Below are positions 32,746 through 43,206 of a stretch of 64,000 nucleotides of DNA, piece by piece (position 1 is the stretch's first letter; each line of letters opens with the position of its first letter). The position numbers were made by a program, and so were the translations under genes. The stretch is from assembly GCA_930367215.1 (NCBI GenBank), contig OV884056.1:229701127-229765126 (forward strand), written 5' to 3'. The notes beneath the pieces are model-generated. The model was not told where the DNA came from. It saw nothing but the letters and a program-made list of their open reading frames with translations, and did no database searches. Origin of the DNA: Pollenia angustigena (lineage: Eukaryota > Arthropoda > Insecta > Diptera > Polleniidae).

Positions 32746-34577
32746 TATGTTTGTTAAAGTTTAATTACCCATCAAGGAGAACACCTAAGTCTAAGTGAGC
32801 GTACGGTTCTCAAAACCAGAAACGATACGGGGTTTTAAGTGTTTGTGTATTACCCAGTAAAAACTTCGCTTACTTCTACTATGTACAGTAAAAAAAAATA
32901 ATGACTTACTTTTGAATGCGTTAATTTTGGGACATTCCTTGTAAAATTCATTGGTTCTTTCAGTAGAATTGTAAGTAGTGCTCTTATGTTTTTCTGATTA
33001 CTCAACACATTATTTTGTAGGCGAAGTTTTTACTGGGTAGTACACAACACGTAATGTTTTCAGTGTTTTTTCTCTCACATTTATTAAGGAACGGGCAAAC
33101 AAAATAATTAAGCAACGCCTCTCACTAGTATTGTTGTTGTTGTTTTGTAATTTTCTCGTCCGCAGCACGAATAAATAGCCAATGCGTGTATTGTGTACAT
33201 ATTTTTTTGGGTATACATTTCCAGTTGGCTTTTTTTTTTTTTTTTTTTTCTTAGTAAAAAGACAAATTAATTTTGATTTGTTTTTAAAAAATTTTTTTTT
33301 TCTTTACCAGCTAAAACGAAATGAATTTGTATATGCTACATTAAACACAACAAAGTTGTTAGATTTTACGAAAACAGAACGCTAAAAGGCTGTTCTCATA
33401 TCTATGGTGAGTTGGAAAAGTACAGTATTAGCTTTGTGCAAGAAGATCACAAACAGAGAAGTGTTGTTAAAGCATTTACTACACAAACACACCTTCGTAC
33501 CGTACATAACACTATTTATTTTCGAACACTTTTTTAATACATTTTAAATAAATTCGCATTATTTCTATGTATTAATCCGATTTTTTAAATAAGGTATTAT
33601 TTTATTAACAAAATTTTGTCTGATACTGTATGTGTATTATACGTTTACACGGATACGTTAAACGTTGTTGTTATTGCTCTTATTGCTGTTGTTTTATCAC
33701 TTCGCCATTATTACTCTCAAGTTTTACTGCTGTTATTGTCGGCTTTGGTAACAGTGTCATGTCGTGTCGCATCTTTTCAACACAATAATGACAGTGACAT
33801 CAAACACTTTATCAACGTCATAATCTGATGGGTTACATTTGTGTTCAAAAAATATTTTTCATAATTATTTTAAATGTTGTTATAAAAGTTCTTAAGAGGA
33901 TTGTTATTGAAAATAAATTAGAGTGAAAACTTTAATTTACTCAAGACTTTTAAATGAATTTTTCATATTCTGATTATATGGGCCATGTCACAGAATATTT
34001 ATAGTTTTATTTTTTTTAATTCAATTTAATGGAATAGAATAAGCTGGTAAAAGGTTTTTAAATAAATGTATCAGAGAAAATTTTCTCTGTATTGATAATA
34101 CTTGACATATGGTTATAAAGAAATCCTTTGCATATCGCACACTAAATCGTAAACAGTCACAACTCAAAATTATACAAGATCGGTTCCTTTTTTCATAAGC
34201 CATTTCATAAATCCTATCTCTAACGAATACGTAAGATTAATTGAAAAAATACCGATGTATCTGTTTTATATGTTACTTGTGCCATTGGATATCATTAACT
34301 TTTAGTTAATTAGTTAGTTGTAATAGTGCACTTACGATTAATTTTGTACTTTACCTTCAGCTAAATGGTATTAATTCGAGTTGTGCCGTTTCTAATGATG
34401 AAGTGTTCAGCTAAGAGTTATGCCTAAAGACTGAAAATCAAAACTAAAAAGTACCACTTGTTTACAAAATTACAGCACAGAATTAAAAAAAAAAATAAAT
34501 GTTTCTGATTAGGTGTGCGATATATACATACACAAAAGCAGGGCTGTGAAATCCAACTCCAACTATGATGCTAAGTG
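32746..34577. other. AT-rich stretch without genes
   Basis: A poly-T tract lies at 33231-33250. A pair GTAAAAACTTCGC (32868) and GCGAAGTTTTTACTGGGTAG (33022) forms a short inverted repeat about 150 bp apart, so a small MITE of roughly 180 bp (about 32860-33041) is possible. CAGGGCTGTGAAATCCAACT at 34540 looks like a hAT-type end but has no confirmed partner. No gene is supported. Confidence 0.4.
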
Positions 34578-34597
34578 TATATATCGTCCCCTTAATA

Positions 34598-35521
34598 TCG
34601 GGTGATTTTTTAAGAGCTATAGGAAAGTTAAATAAAAAAACACATAAAATTCAGAAAAATGCATGAAATCTTTATTTGAATCGATATTAAGGTCCATATA
34701 ATTTAATGTTTGAAGACTATTTCATGCAAATGTTGACCGTGACTACGCCTCAAATGGTCCATCCGCTTAGTCCAATTTTGGCATACTCTTTCCAACATTT
34801 CGGCCGGAATCTCATGAATAAATGCTTCAATGTTGTCTTCAAATGCGTCAATTGAAGAAGGCATGTGTGTATAGACATGAGCTTTAACGTAGCCCCACAA
34901 AAAATAGTCTTAAGGCGTTAAATCGCACGATCTATGCGGCCAATTGACCGGTCCCGAACGTGAAATAAATTGTTCACCAAACTCGCCTCTCAATAAGTCC
35001 ATTCTTAAGCGTGCTGTGTGGCATGTGGCACCGTCTTTTGAAACCACATGTCATGCAAGTCAAGCTCTTGCATTTTGGGCAAAAAAAAGTTGGATATCAT
35101 CTCACGGTAACGCTCACATTCCACAGTTACGCTACGATTCGCATCTTCTTTGAAGAAAATGATGCCACCAGCCCATAAACCGCACAAAACTGTGGATGCA
35201 TTGGTAGCTCTTGCAATGCTTCTGGCTGATCTTCACTCCAAAATCGACAATTCTGCTTATTAACGTACCCATTGAGCCAAAAATGGGGGTCGGTTAAACT
35301 GACCATAAAATGGAAGAATCGCGCGATGAAGTTTCTTAACAGAGCACGCATTTTCATAATAAAATTCAATAATTTGAAAGCGTTGTTCGTTTGTAAGATG
35401 ATTCACTGTTAAATTATAGACCAAACTGAAGATGTTTGACAGTGAAATAAAACACGAAACGTGCGTCAGCTGTTTAAACCAGTGTTGCCAAAACAATAAT
35501 AGCTAAAAAATCACCCGATAT
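34598..35521 (-). mobile_element. Mariner-type element with TCGGGTGATTTTTTA ends
   Basis: The ends TCGGGTGATTTTTTA and its inverse bound 924 bp; TA adjoins both ends. The insertion lies in the terminal repeat of the element at 34578-36425, whose intact right end shows the empty-site sequence. The copy is shorter than a full mariner because of internal deletion of the transposase gene. Confidence 0.88.
34703..35440 (-). pseudogene. Mariner-type transposase relic, internally deleted and frameshifted
   Basis: From the N-terminal side (minus strand, near 35400): LTNEQRFQIIEFYYENACSV, then LPFYGQFNRP, a deletion removing most of the DNA-binding half, then LTDPHFWLNGYVNKQNCRFW (the SDEAHFW block, first Asp in LTD), CGLWAGGII, ERYREMISNFFLPKMQELDL, a damaged WFQQDGA block, WPHRSCDLTP with a stop where Leu is expected, DYFLWGYVKAHVYT, and a complete C-terminal tail ending near 34703. 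At least three frame changes separate these blocks. The enzyme family cuts and pastes at TA. The block order and the terminal repeats make the assignment sure; the copy is inactive. Confidence 0.88.
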
Positions 35522-36425
35522 AACAATAGCGTATGTGCTCATACGCAAATTTTTTTTTATTATATATTTAGAATTTCGATCATTGATTTTATGTCTGTTC
35601 AAAATTTCGTCAAATTCTACTTCCAAAAAGTGGGTCAAAATGTCGTTGGTAAAAATAGTGTATAATTTCTTGTTCAAAATTTTCCTTCAATAAGTGTGTA
35701 AGCTCATATGCGCTATTTTACTTGAAATTGTCTCTCGAAAGTTGTAAAAAGAATAATAGTGTATACTCATTATACCCCATTTTAGCCTGTAGAAAAACAG
35801 CTTATAATTATAAACACTATTGTTTGAATAATAGTTTCATTCCGACCTGCATGAATCTGCATGATCCCCAAAATTTGTGCAAGAAGAGAAAGAAGACGAA
35901 TTAATTTCTAGTTATTTTTGATTTACGCAATGTATACCTTAATTTGTCATAATTTTATGTTTGTAATAACCCAAATTGGAAAGTAATGAATATGTGTGCC
36001 ACTGAATTAACAAAACTATGAATTAATCACTGTTTTATAATGTTTCAAATTGATATTTTTGAGATCAAATATTTTAATAAAAATACCGTAAAATTATTGA
36101 ATAAAACAGCGTATAACATACAAAATAAAATAGTGTATCAGATACATCATACGAATTCCTTAAAAAATAAAATAGCCTATATGGAGGACTTGCACTTTGA
36201 ATGACATAATTATGGTCTAAAGGATGCGTAGAATAAAACAAATTTGCCAATTTAAAGACAAGAAACGGTATTATGTATTCGTCGAAAAATCCAATAGGAA
36301 GAAGTTTTATTTACCGCGATATTGAGGTTTTAATAGACATCCGATTTGACAAAAACTTTAAACTCGATTTTCTCAAAACCCCAAAAAAAACTATACACTA
36401 TTGTTTTATTAAGGGGACGATATAT

Positions 36426-36815
36426 TCTGCAGATAATTGATTCAATAATATATTTTTTTGAAATACTTAAGTTATTTTTATTAATTGTCCTAAAAGTTAG
36501 CAAAATACTTAAATAACGGAAACTTAAAATAACAAAACTTGAAAGAAATAAAAAAAAAAATTTGAAATGGTTGGACCAAAATGTTTGTAAAGCACTTGCC
36601 TTTAGGGATAGGATAGCCTTAATAGTATATTATTTCAGTAATGCCCTTAAAACGGATCTGCTGATTTGAAAATGCCGTTACGATATGAGCAGCATTCTAG
36701 ATTTTCAGAACGGTGTATTTTAGCACTATAGCAACACTTTTTCTATACAATGTTAAACATATTTCAGTGTTGGCGAATTGCTGTTACAAACTTACTTAAG
36801 CACAAGTAAATGACT
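36426..36815. other. AT-rich spacer, nothing recognised
   Basis: No gene or bounded repeat is seen. Confidence 0.4.
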
Positions 36816-37273
36816 TTAACCCTTGTGTAAATATCCGATCTTATCCACATTGTCTAGCACCCGGTCTACCCGGGTATCCATATTCTATAATGTATTAAAA
36901 ATCCATATTTTCTGAAATAAAATTATGTTTTTAAACTTTTTAAAACCTTATTAAAAAATATTTATGTTAAAATGTGATTTTTTAACTTGGTATTGCATAA
37001 CCGCTAAAATTTTAAATTTTTTATACAGAGGACAGTATTTTTTGGTATAACAGTTGAACATTTTTGTTCATACTTGATATGTAAATAAGACTTCCCCTTA
37101 TTTTAATACTAACGCTTTGGAAACTAAACTTTTGTAATTGTATGATACACAATTTAGTTTATTGACTTTGAGTTTGTTGAATTGAGCAGTTTAAACATGT
37201 TTGAATTATCCCATAAAGTGTATTGTATTGTATTGGGTACCCGGGTGCGCATGTTGCGATGGTTAAAGTTTAA

Positions 37274-38330
37274 CCCTTCGTCTTACTCATGAGTCTGGCC
37301 AGACTTTTTTCGATTTTAAATGTTATTTTAGTATATTCAAAACTCAGCTAGACTCTTGAAATTTCAGGGGCACTTCTAGAATTTAGTTTGCTATAAAGAG
37401 CGGAAGAAATATATCCTGGGAAGGACATATAAGGAAACTTATTCGAATATCTGACTGCACACATTACATTCGTAGCACATGCGGTCCGGGCAGATCCACA
37501 TATATTTTGTATAGAAGACGCCGTATTTTTAAATTTCTTTCTTGCTGTTTTTTTTTTTTTTGTTTAATTGTCTATTATATACTTAATTTTATTTAACACA
37601 TAAACTAGTAGCTCCATCTAGTTCTCAATTTGAAAAAACCAATAATCACATTAACTAGTAACTCAAGTTCAGAAGCTGATTTTTACATGTAATGAGTGGA
37701 GGCTAATGACTTAAGGTAGAAGTACATAACACGCGTTAGCGCGCGCACGCTCTGTCGTCTGCTGTCAAAAAAAAGTTAAACGAGTGTATTTTCAAAGATC
37801 AAGCTACATGCAAAATATTTTGACGCGTTTGCGCCAGAAAGTTGGTTAACTTTGAACTTTTTATTGCGTTGTGTGTTTTTGACAAGTAATCAGCTGACAA
37901 TAAAAAGAATAATTTAACAAATTTGTGAATCATAAAAGAAAAAATTACTGAAGAGCTTAAAAACACAATATTTAGATAAAAAGAATAAATTCAATAAAAT
38001 AACAAAATCTTGATATACTTTCGAACCCGTTTTTAATGCACAAATAAGTAAACAAATACAAGACAGCTGACAGGAATGACTTTTGTAACGCGTGTTGTGT
38101 AACTTGCAATTTTTTACGCACTAAAGTTTTTAAACGCACGATACTCGTTGACGAACAAACGCGTGTTATGTACTTCCACCTTTAGAGCATAATTAAGCTG
38201 CTGAGGAAGGTTATTATTATTATTTAAATTAAGTAAACAAAATTTGGTTTTATTTACTAAAAAGTTAGTTGGGTCTGGCTAGACTCATGCGTTACGAATG
38301 TGAAATTAAAAACATGTGTAAGACCGGGGG
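37274..38330. mobile_element. TTAA-type piggyBac-like element, middle member of the nest
   Basis: The left end has TTAA (37270-37273) then CCCTTCGTCTTAC; the inverse of the right end reads CCCCCGGTCTTAC, with TAAA in place of TTAA, probably decayed. The left subterminal palindrome AGTCTGGCCAGACT (37292-37305) is perfect; a matching GGGTCTGGCTAGACTC lies at the right near 38272. A Harbinger-like MITE is nested inside it. Confidence 0.65.
37714..38181. mobile_element. PIF/Harbinger-like MITE, innermost member of the nest
   Basis: The left end AGGTAGAAGTACATAACACG and the inverted right end AGGTGGAAGTACATAACACG differ at one base, and TTA flanks both (37711-37713 and 38182-38184). It is 468 bp with a CG-containing patch (TTAGCGCGCGCACGC) next to the left end and no coding frame. 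Confidence 0.75.
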
Positions 38331-38800
38331 TAAAGCAAAATTTTTTAGGTATTAAAGGAGCAAAACAATAAATCAAGAATCTGAATTCGCTTTTTTAAAG
38401 TTAAACAACGACGATTTTGAAGCTTGTTTAAAAATGTTGATTCTTAATAAATTTTTTTCATGTTTATATATCTAGGTGGGTACCCTGATACCCGGGCATT
38501 AACGCAAGGGTTAATACCCGCAATTGAGCCGAACGTGTATTTAACCACAGATATAAAAAATCACAAACCTCCTTTTTCTTAATTTTGCTAATGCAACTAA
38601 GACTCGTGCCTGCACTAATCAATAAAACACCAAAATAATTTATAACGTTACACGCAAAGAAAAAACATGGTTGTGGTAAACATATTCTAAGAGCAACATA
38701 TTATGATAAGAATTATGATTGTAGTCACCATATTAAGATTATTATTGAATCATATTATGACTTAATATACTCGTACTATTACATCATAATATTTTTCCCT

Positions 38801-38965
38801 TAATCATATTATTATTCTGTTAATCATACTAAGTTAAGAAGTAATCAAATTATTGTCATGTTAATCATAATAAGCTAAGAAATTAATCATATTATTGTCA
38901 TGTTAATCATAATAAGCTAAGAAGTAATCATATTATCATCTTGTTAATCATAATAATTTTAGAGG
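38801..38965. repeat. Tandem repeat, about four units of 41-42 bp
   Basis: Units begin with TAATCATATTATTGTCATG-like sequence at 38801, 38842, 38884 and 38925, and continue TTAATCATAATAAGCTAAGA. The first and last units are more diverged. Confidence 0.8.
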
Positions 38966-39131
38966 CAGTCATGTTATGATACAGCACCATTCATTCGTAG
39001 CTGTCATAAAAATACAAAATAAATTAAAATATTTTTGCATCGATTTTTTATTTTGTGGCTTTTTACAATTTTTCTGAATGTTAATCAAATAGCGGAGTTC
39101 AATATAAGGCCTGCAAAAGAGCAAATAAAAA

Positions 39132-39379
39132 ATCTGTGGTTTTCATTGGCAACCCCGTGTGTCCATTTTTTCGATTTTAAGAGGTTGATGCCATATTGCC
39201 TAATTTTGAACGCTCTTTACATTTTTTCGCAAAAAGATAGATCAATTCCGATTTTTTAACGTAATCACATGGTTTAAAAAGTGCAATACCTAGCCCATAG
39301 TTTGATCTAGAATGGTTTTTCGGCTTTCCTGAAAATTTTGTTTTAAGACATACGCGGTTGCCCATGAAAACCACAGAAA
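39132..39379. mobile_element. MITE with CTGTGGTTTTCATGGGCAAC ends, copy 1
   Basis: The ends ATCTGTGGTTTTCATTGGCA and the inverse of CGGTTGCCCATGAAAACCAC bound about 248 bp. An inverted copy of the whole unit lies at 49162-49424, sharing AAATCGAAAAAA, an AATTAAGCAATAT-like block, and a CTAGAATGGTTTTTCGGC block or its inverse. It is nested in the TIR element at 38649-39968. Confidence 0.78.
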
Positions 39380-39968
39380 TATCGTAACACTTTTAAAAAA
39401 TATAACGAAATCTCTGTGTGTTTTGTTGTTGGATTTTCGAAAAAACTACGATATTTTGCATTTGCACTATTATATCACTAATACTGAATTAACTCCGCTA
39501 ATATTTTAATTTTTTAATTTCTTTAAACTTATTTTTTTATGGAATTTTATCTTTTAATTTTTTAACCGCTCACAAATAAAAAAACGACACAACTGCTTCA
39601 AAATTATTTTACAAATGGCGGTAACATAATATGATTAGAGTAAAAATAGTTTGATTGCATCTTTAACATAATATTATAAATGTATAGAATGTTATCATGT
39701 TATGGCTATTAAATATCATGATATGAATGTGAGAAATATAATATGTTTTCAAAGTTATCATAATTTAGATGTTAGAAAAATAATTATTTTTCGGTCTACA
39801 ATACTCAAATTTATAATTGCGATCAACATTGATATGTTTACAATAACTATAATATTGTTGATATTAAATAAAAATAACAATTATTTGTGTACGACAACAA
39901 TATATTGTTACATTAAACATAGTGTTGTTGCCGTAACCATGCCCAACCATATTTTTTCTCTGCGTGTA

Positions 39969-41870
39969 CACAGCTTTGAAAAACTGTAGTCAACGTAGAA
40001 AAACTGCCACATCTTCCACTTCTTTATTTGTTATTGGCCAAAAAAAAAACTGTTGCTTTTACTTACGATTCATTAAATATAAACAGTCGCTTTCAAACCA
40101 ACTTTAAAAGCGTAAAGTTGTACACAAAAAAGCTAGCTTTCGCTCAACAATTAATTTCAGTGTATTTATAGAAAAACAAAAATACAAAAATTGGGAATTT
40201 AGCACGTCATACTTGAATCTTTCATTTTTTGTTTTAAAACCCTGATGTTACACACTTTTATATAATTTAATTTAAGTACTTGACTAAAATAACTCTTAAA
40301 TAAAAAATTAAATTATATTTGTTTAAAGAATATTTGTTTGGAAGTCGTGAGTTTTTGTAGTCCAACTCTGAAACTGGTAAAAACACGTCGGCTCTGAAAT
40401 AACAAATCCGTCTCCACAGCCCTGCATATGAATACAAAGATTTTTATTATTTAATCCAGTTGTTTTTTTTTTTCAAATTCTTAGAAGCTTTTATGTTTAC
40501 TGTAAATTAATTATTTTTTACTATATTTCTTTTCATTTCAGGTATGTAAACGTTTCTTTTGATAAAATTTCCTAAAAGTAAGTAGATCAAATAAACTGGT
40601 AAAGAAATAAAAAAAATCTATGTAGCAAATATTATGCAAAATTAACCCATTTGGAAGGGAATGTTTTACTATTTTGTTAAGGATTAAATTTTCAGGCTGC
40701 TGTCAAATCAGGCTCGAATTTATCTTGTGTCCAGTTTGGTTAAACCAAGAACAGGCTCACATCATGATAATATTTCGATTGTGAAAATTTTTTTCTGTTT
40801 TGCATTTTTTTTCTGTGGCGTTATTTAAAATGGTGCAAGGAACTCAAAAGCTACGTCACTAGAGATATGTGTTTTTAGGCTTGCATCCATTAAAAAAAAA
40901 AAAAAAGCAACACTGGCATCAGCAAATGAATAGACTACACCACAAATTATATTAATATGTACATAGAATTTCCACTTAAATATGTAAATTGATAAAAGAA
41001 GCTTCTTTAAAATTCGATTCCAAACTTGCAGAAGTAAAACTCATTCCTTTTTATTTTATCTGAAATGTTTTGTTAATTAATATCTGGCAATTCCCAGTAA
41101 AAAATGGCGCTTATTGGTAAGAAGTTTTGTAAGGGAGAGAAGCACAATACCGCCTTACAAGCCTGCTTACAAGAGGCATGATTTATATGGCGAATTCCCA
41201 CTTGGAAGCTCTATTTTTTCTCTATGCTAAACCACATTAAATGACTGATTGCGTTATAAAAAAATTTAATTTCTATGTTCGGTAATATTTCGGGTATAAT
41301 CGTTAACATATTTTAAAACCATTGCAATCCAACCTGCTTCCATTTAAGGGAATAACAGAAGCACTTAGAACATTGCTCGTCAACTTTTTCTTTAAAATAA
41401 ATACTTTAATTATTAACTTAACTGCTTACTCAGCTGCTTCTTAGTAGTATGTAATAGCCAGCGCACATCTCCAGAAAACTTCAAAATTGTTTACTGGGTA
41501 CTTTCTACTCCCTTAGCGGGTTAAAACATCCTTTTTAAGGAAAAAAAAACAAAATAAACAGTCTTTTAACTAGACAAACAATTCCCCAAAAATAAACGAG
41601 CTAAAAGTAAGTCAATGAAATAGATCCCTTAAGCACAAAACAAAATAATTGGTTAAAAAAATACGCCAGTTTAAAGAAAATGAATTGACCACAAATCTCT
41701 TGAAATCTAAAAATCTCATGAACATCATCAAGTGAAAACTACAGAAAAAGAAAAGGAAAACAAAAAAGAATACAAATCCATACAATACACGGGTTTTTAT
41801 TAGGGTTTGCAATATCGAATTTGAGAAAATCGACATCATCAAAGTTAAAGTATTTTTCTAAATTAAATTT
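39969..41870. other. AT-rich stretch with one hAT-like end
   Basis: TCTCCACAGCCCTG ending at 40434, preceded by AGTCCAACTCTGAAACTGG, looks like a 3' end of a hAT element (ends of the CAGGGCTGTGGAG type). An inverse start CAGGGCTGTG lies far upstream at 34540. No 8-bp duplication links them. The rest is AT-rich DNA with no gene. Confidence 0.4.
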
Positions 41871-42287
41871 TACCAGCAAAGTAATTTTTGGGAATACAAA
41901 ATTTTAATTTAATAGATTTTGGGATTCGTGCTTATTTCCAAATTTTTATATATGATAAAAACACTGAAATTTATTGTTGATGGGATAAGCTATTCCTATG
42001 CGCATTTCACTGGTGGCTTAGGCCAGATCGTCAGGAAACTTTATCCATAAAGATTTTAGAAAAACTAAAGATATTAAACCAAATAGTTTTTCTAAAATCT
42101 TTATGGATGAAGTTTCCTGACGATCGGGCCTAAGCAACCAGTGAAATGCGCGTAGGAATAGCTTATACCATCAACAATAAATCTCACTGTTTTTATCAAG
42201 AATAAAAATTGGGAATTAAGCACGAATAACAAAATCTTTTAAATTTTTTATATTAAAATTTTTTATTCCCAAAAAGTAATTTTTACC
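41871..42287. repeat. Long palindrome, arms of about 195 bp
   Basis: The sequence from TACCAGCAAAGTAATTTTTG to its inverse ending CAAAAAGTAATTTTTACC folds on itself with a centre near 42075. Both arms contain the TTTCCTGACGATC and GATAAGCTATTCC blocks found as single arms at 14945-15058 and 47275-47370. Mismatches are few, so this copy is fairly young. It may be a foldback transposon or a head-to-head pair of a MITE. Confidence 0.82.
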
Positions 42288-42733
42288 TTTATAAATGTAT
42301 CGAACTAGGAAACTTTAGTAGAAAGCGGAATTTTCAAAAAAAAAAAATTTTTTAAATTTGGCCTTGATTTTAAAAAAATTAAATTTTTGAAGGATTCCAT
42401 TATTCTACTTTTATGAAGACATTTTGGAACAAATAAGTTTTACATTTTAAGGGCTTTTTATCTATCATTTGATATACAATAAAGTTTTAATTAAAAAAAA
42501 GTTAAATTTCCTTTTAAAAGGAGATCTGATGTTCTCATAACCAACTTATATAAACAACTAAAATATTTGACTATGTATAAGTGCATGAACAAGAAGTTTT
42601 TTATGCCTTAATTTATTGTTGTAGGGTAAAATCAATAGATTTCGAAATAATCAAAACTTCGTAGGATTTAAAATTTGTCGAATAAAAGGTTAAAATATTC
42701 TGATTACTATTTTTAACGTGCATCGAATACAAA

Positions 42734-42736
<3 letters not shown>
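42288..42736. other. AT-rich stretch, nothing recognised
   Basis: Low-complexity AT-rich DNA; no gene or bounded repeat. Confidence 0.4.

Positions 42737-42801
<65 letters not shown>
42737..42801. repeat. (TA)n microsatellite
   Basis: About 32 TA units in a row, followed by TGTGTGTAT. An Ile-Tyr open frame across it is an artefact of the repeat. Confidence 0.95.
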
Positions 42802-42807
<6 letters not shown>

Positions 42808-43206
42808 ATACCTATCGGTAAACATCAAGTGATCCATCGAAGGTAATTCAATAACCTTGAATGATTGGCACTAATAAATATTTTTATAAAAAAGTTTTAA
42901 TTATCAAAGTTATTGAATGTACATTAAAAGTTATTTTTTAAATTACAAATGTAATAGTTTTTAAATATAAACAATTTTAAATTTTAATGAGTAGTAAAAA
43001 TATTGATAAACATATTATTATTTAAAAAAATCTAATTTCAATATAACGATTTTCGAATATAGACTCGGTACTGCAAACCCTATATTTAACACAGTGTGTA
43101 AGACACATAAAAAACTTACAAATGCCACTCACAAGTAACGTGTTCGAAACCGCAGATTTACACATACAAAAAAAAAATTAAATAAAATCTGACACATGTG
43201 TTGATA
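42802..43206. other. AT-rich stretch, nothing recognised
   Basis: No gene or bounded repeat is seen between the microsatellite and the next element. Confidence 0.4.

Larger units (their letters stand above)
34578..36425. mobile_element. TIR element with repeated AATAGTGTAT motifs, hit by a mariner
   Basis: The left end TATATCGTCCCCTTAATA and the inverse of the right end are identical, and the match continues as ACAATAGCGTAT and ACAATAGTGTAT once the mariner at 34598-35521 is removed. The element proper is about 0.92 kb. Within it AATAG(T/C)GTAT-type motifs occur repeatedly on both strands (about 35524, 35654, 35710, 35755, 36106, 36129, 36168 and 36391). It is non-coding. The superfamily is unknown. 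Confidence 0.75.
36820..38510. mobile_element. TTAA-flanked piggyBac-like element, outer member of a nest
   Basis: TTAA flanks both ends (36816-36819 and 38511-38514). The ends are CCCTTGTGT and, inverted, CCCTTGCGT. Subterminal CG-rich near-palindromes follow: ACCCGGTCTACCCGGGT near 36861 and, at the other end, GGGTACCCTGATACCCGGG. There is no transposase; an inner TTAA-type element (37274-38330) occupies most of the interior. The piggyBac affinity rests on TTAA, the CCC start and the subterminal palindromes. Confidence 0.7.
38649..39968. mobile_element. TIR element of the ACACAGA-end group
   Basis: The left end TACACGCAAAGAAAAAACAT and the inverted right end TACACGCAGAGAAAAAATAT continue with GGTTG. 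The element is 1320 bp and contains a 41-42-bp tandem repeat (38801-38965) and a nested MITE (39132-39379). Repeated AATCATATTAT and AACATAATAT motifs fill both halves. It is non-coding. Confidence 0.7.

Noticed and set aside
38801..38965. CRISPR-like array
   Set aside because: Units are contiguous diverged tandem repeats with no unique spacers, in a eukaryotic transposon.
42613..42837. Open frame rich in Ile-Tyr
   Set aside because: It is a translation of the (TA)n microsatellite.
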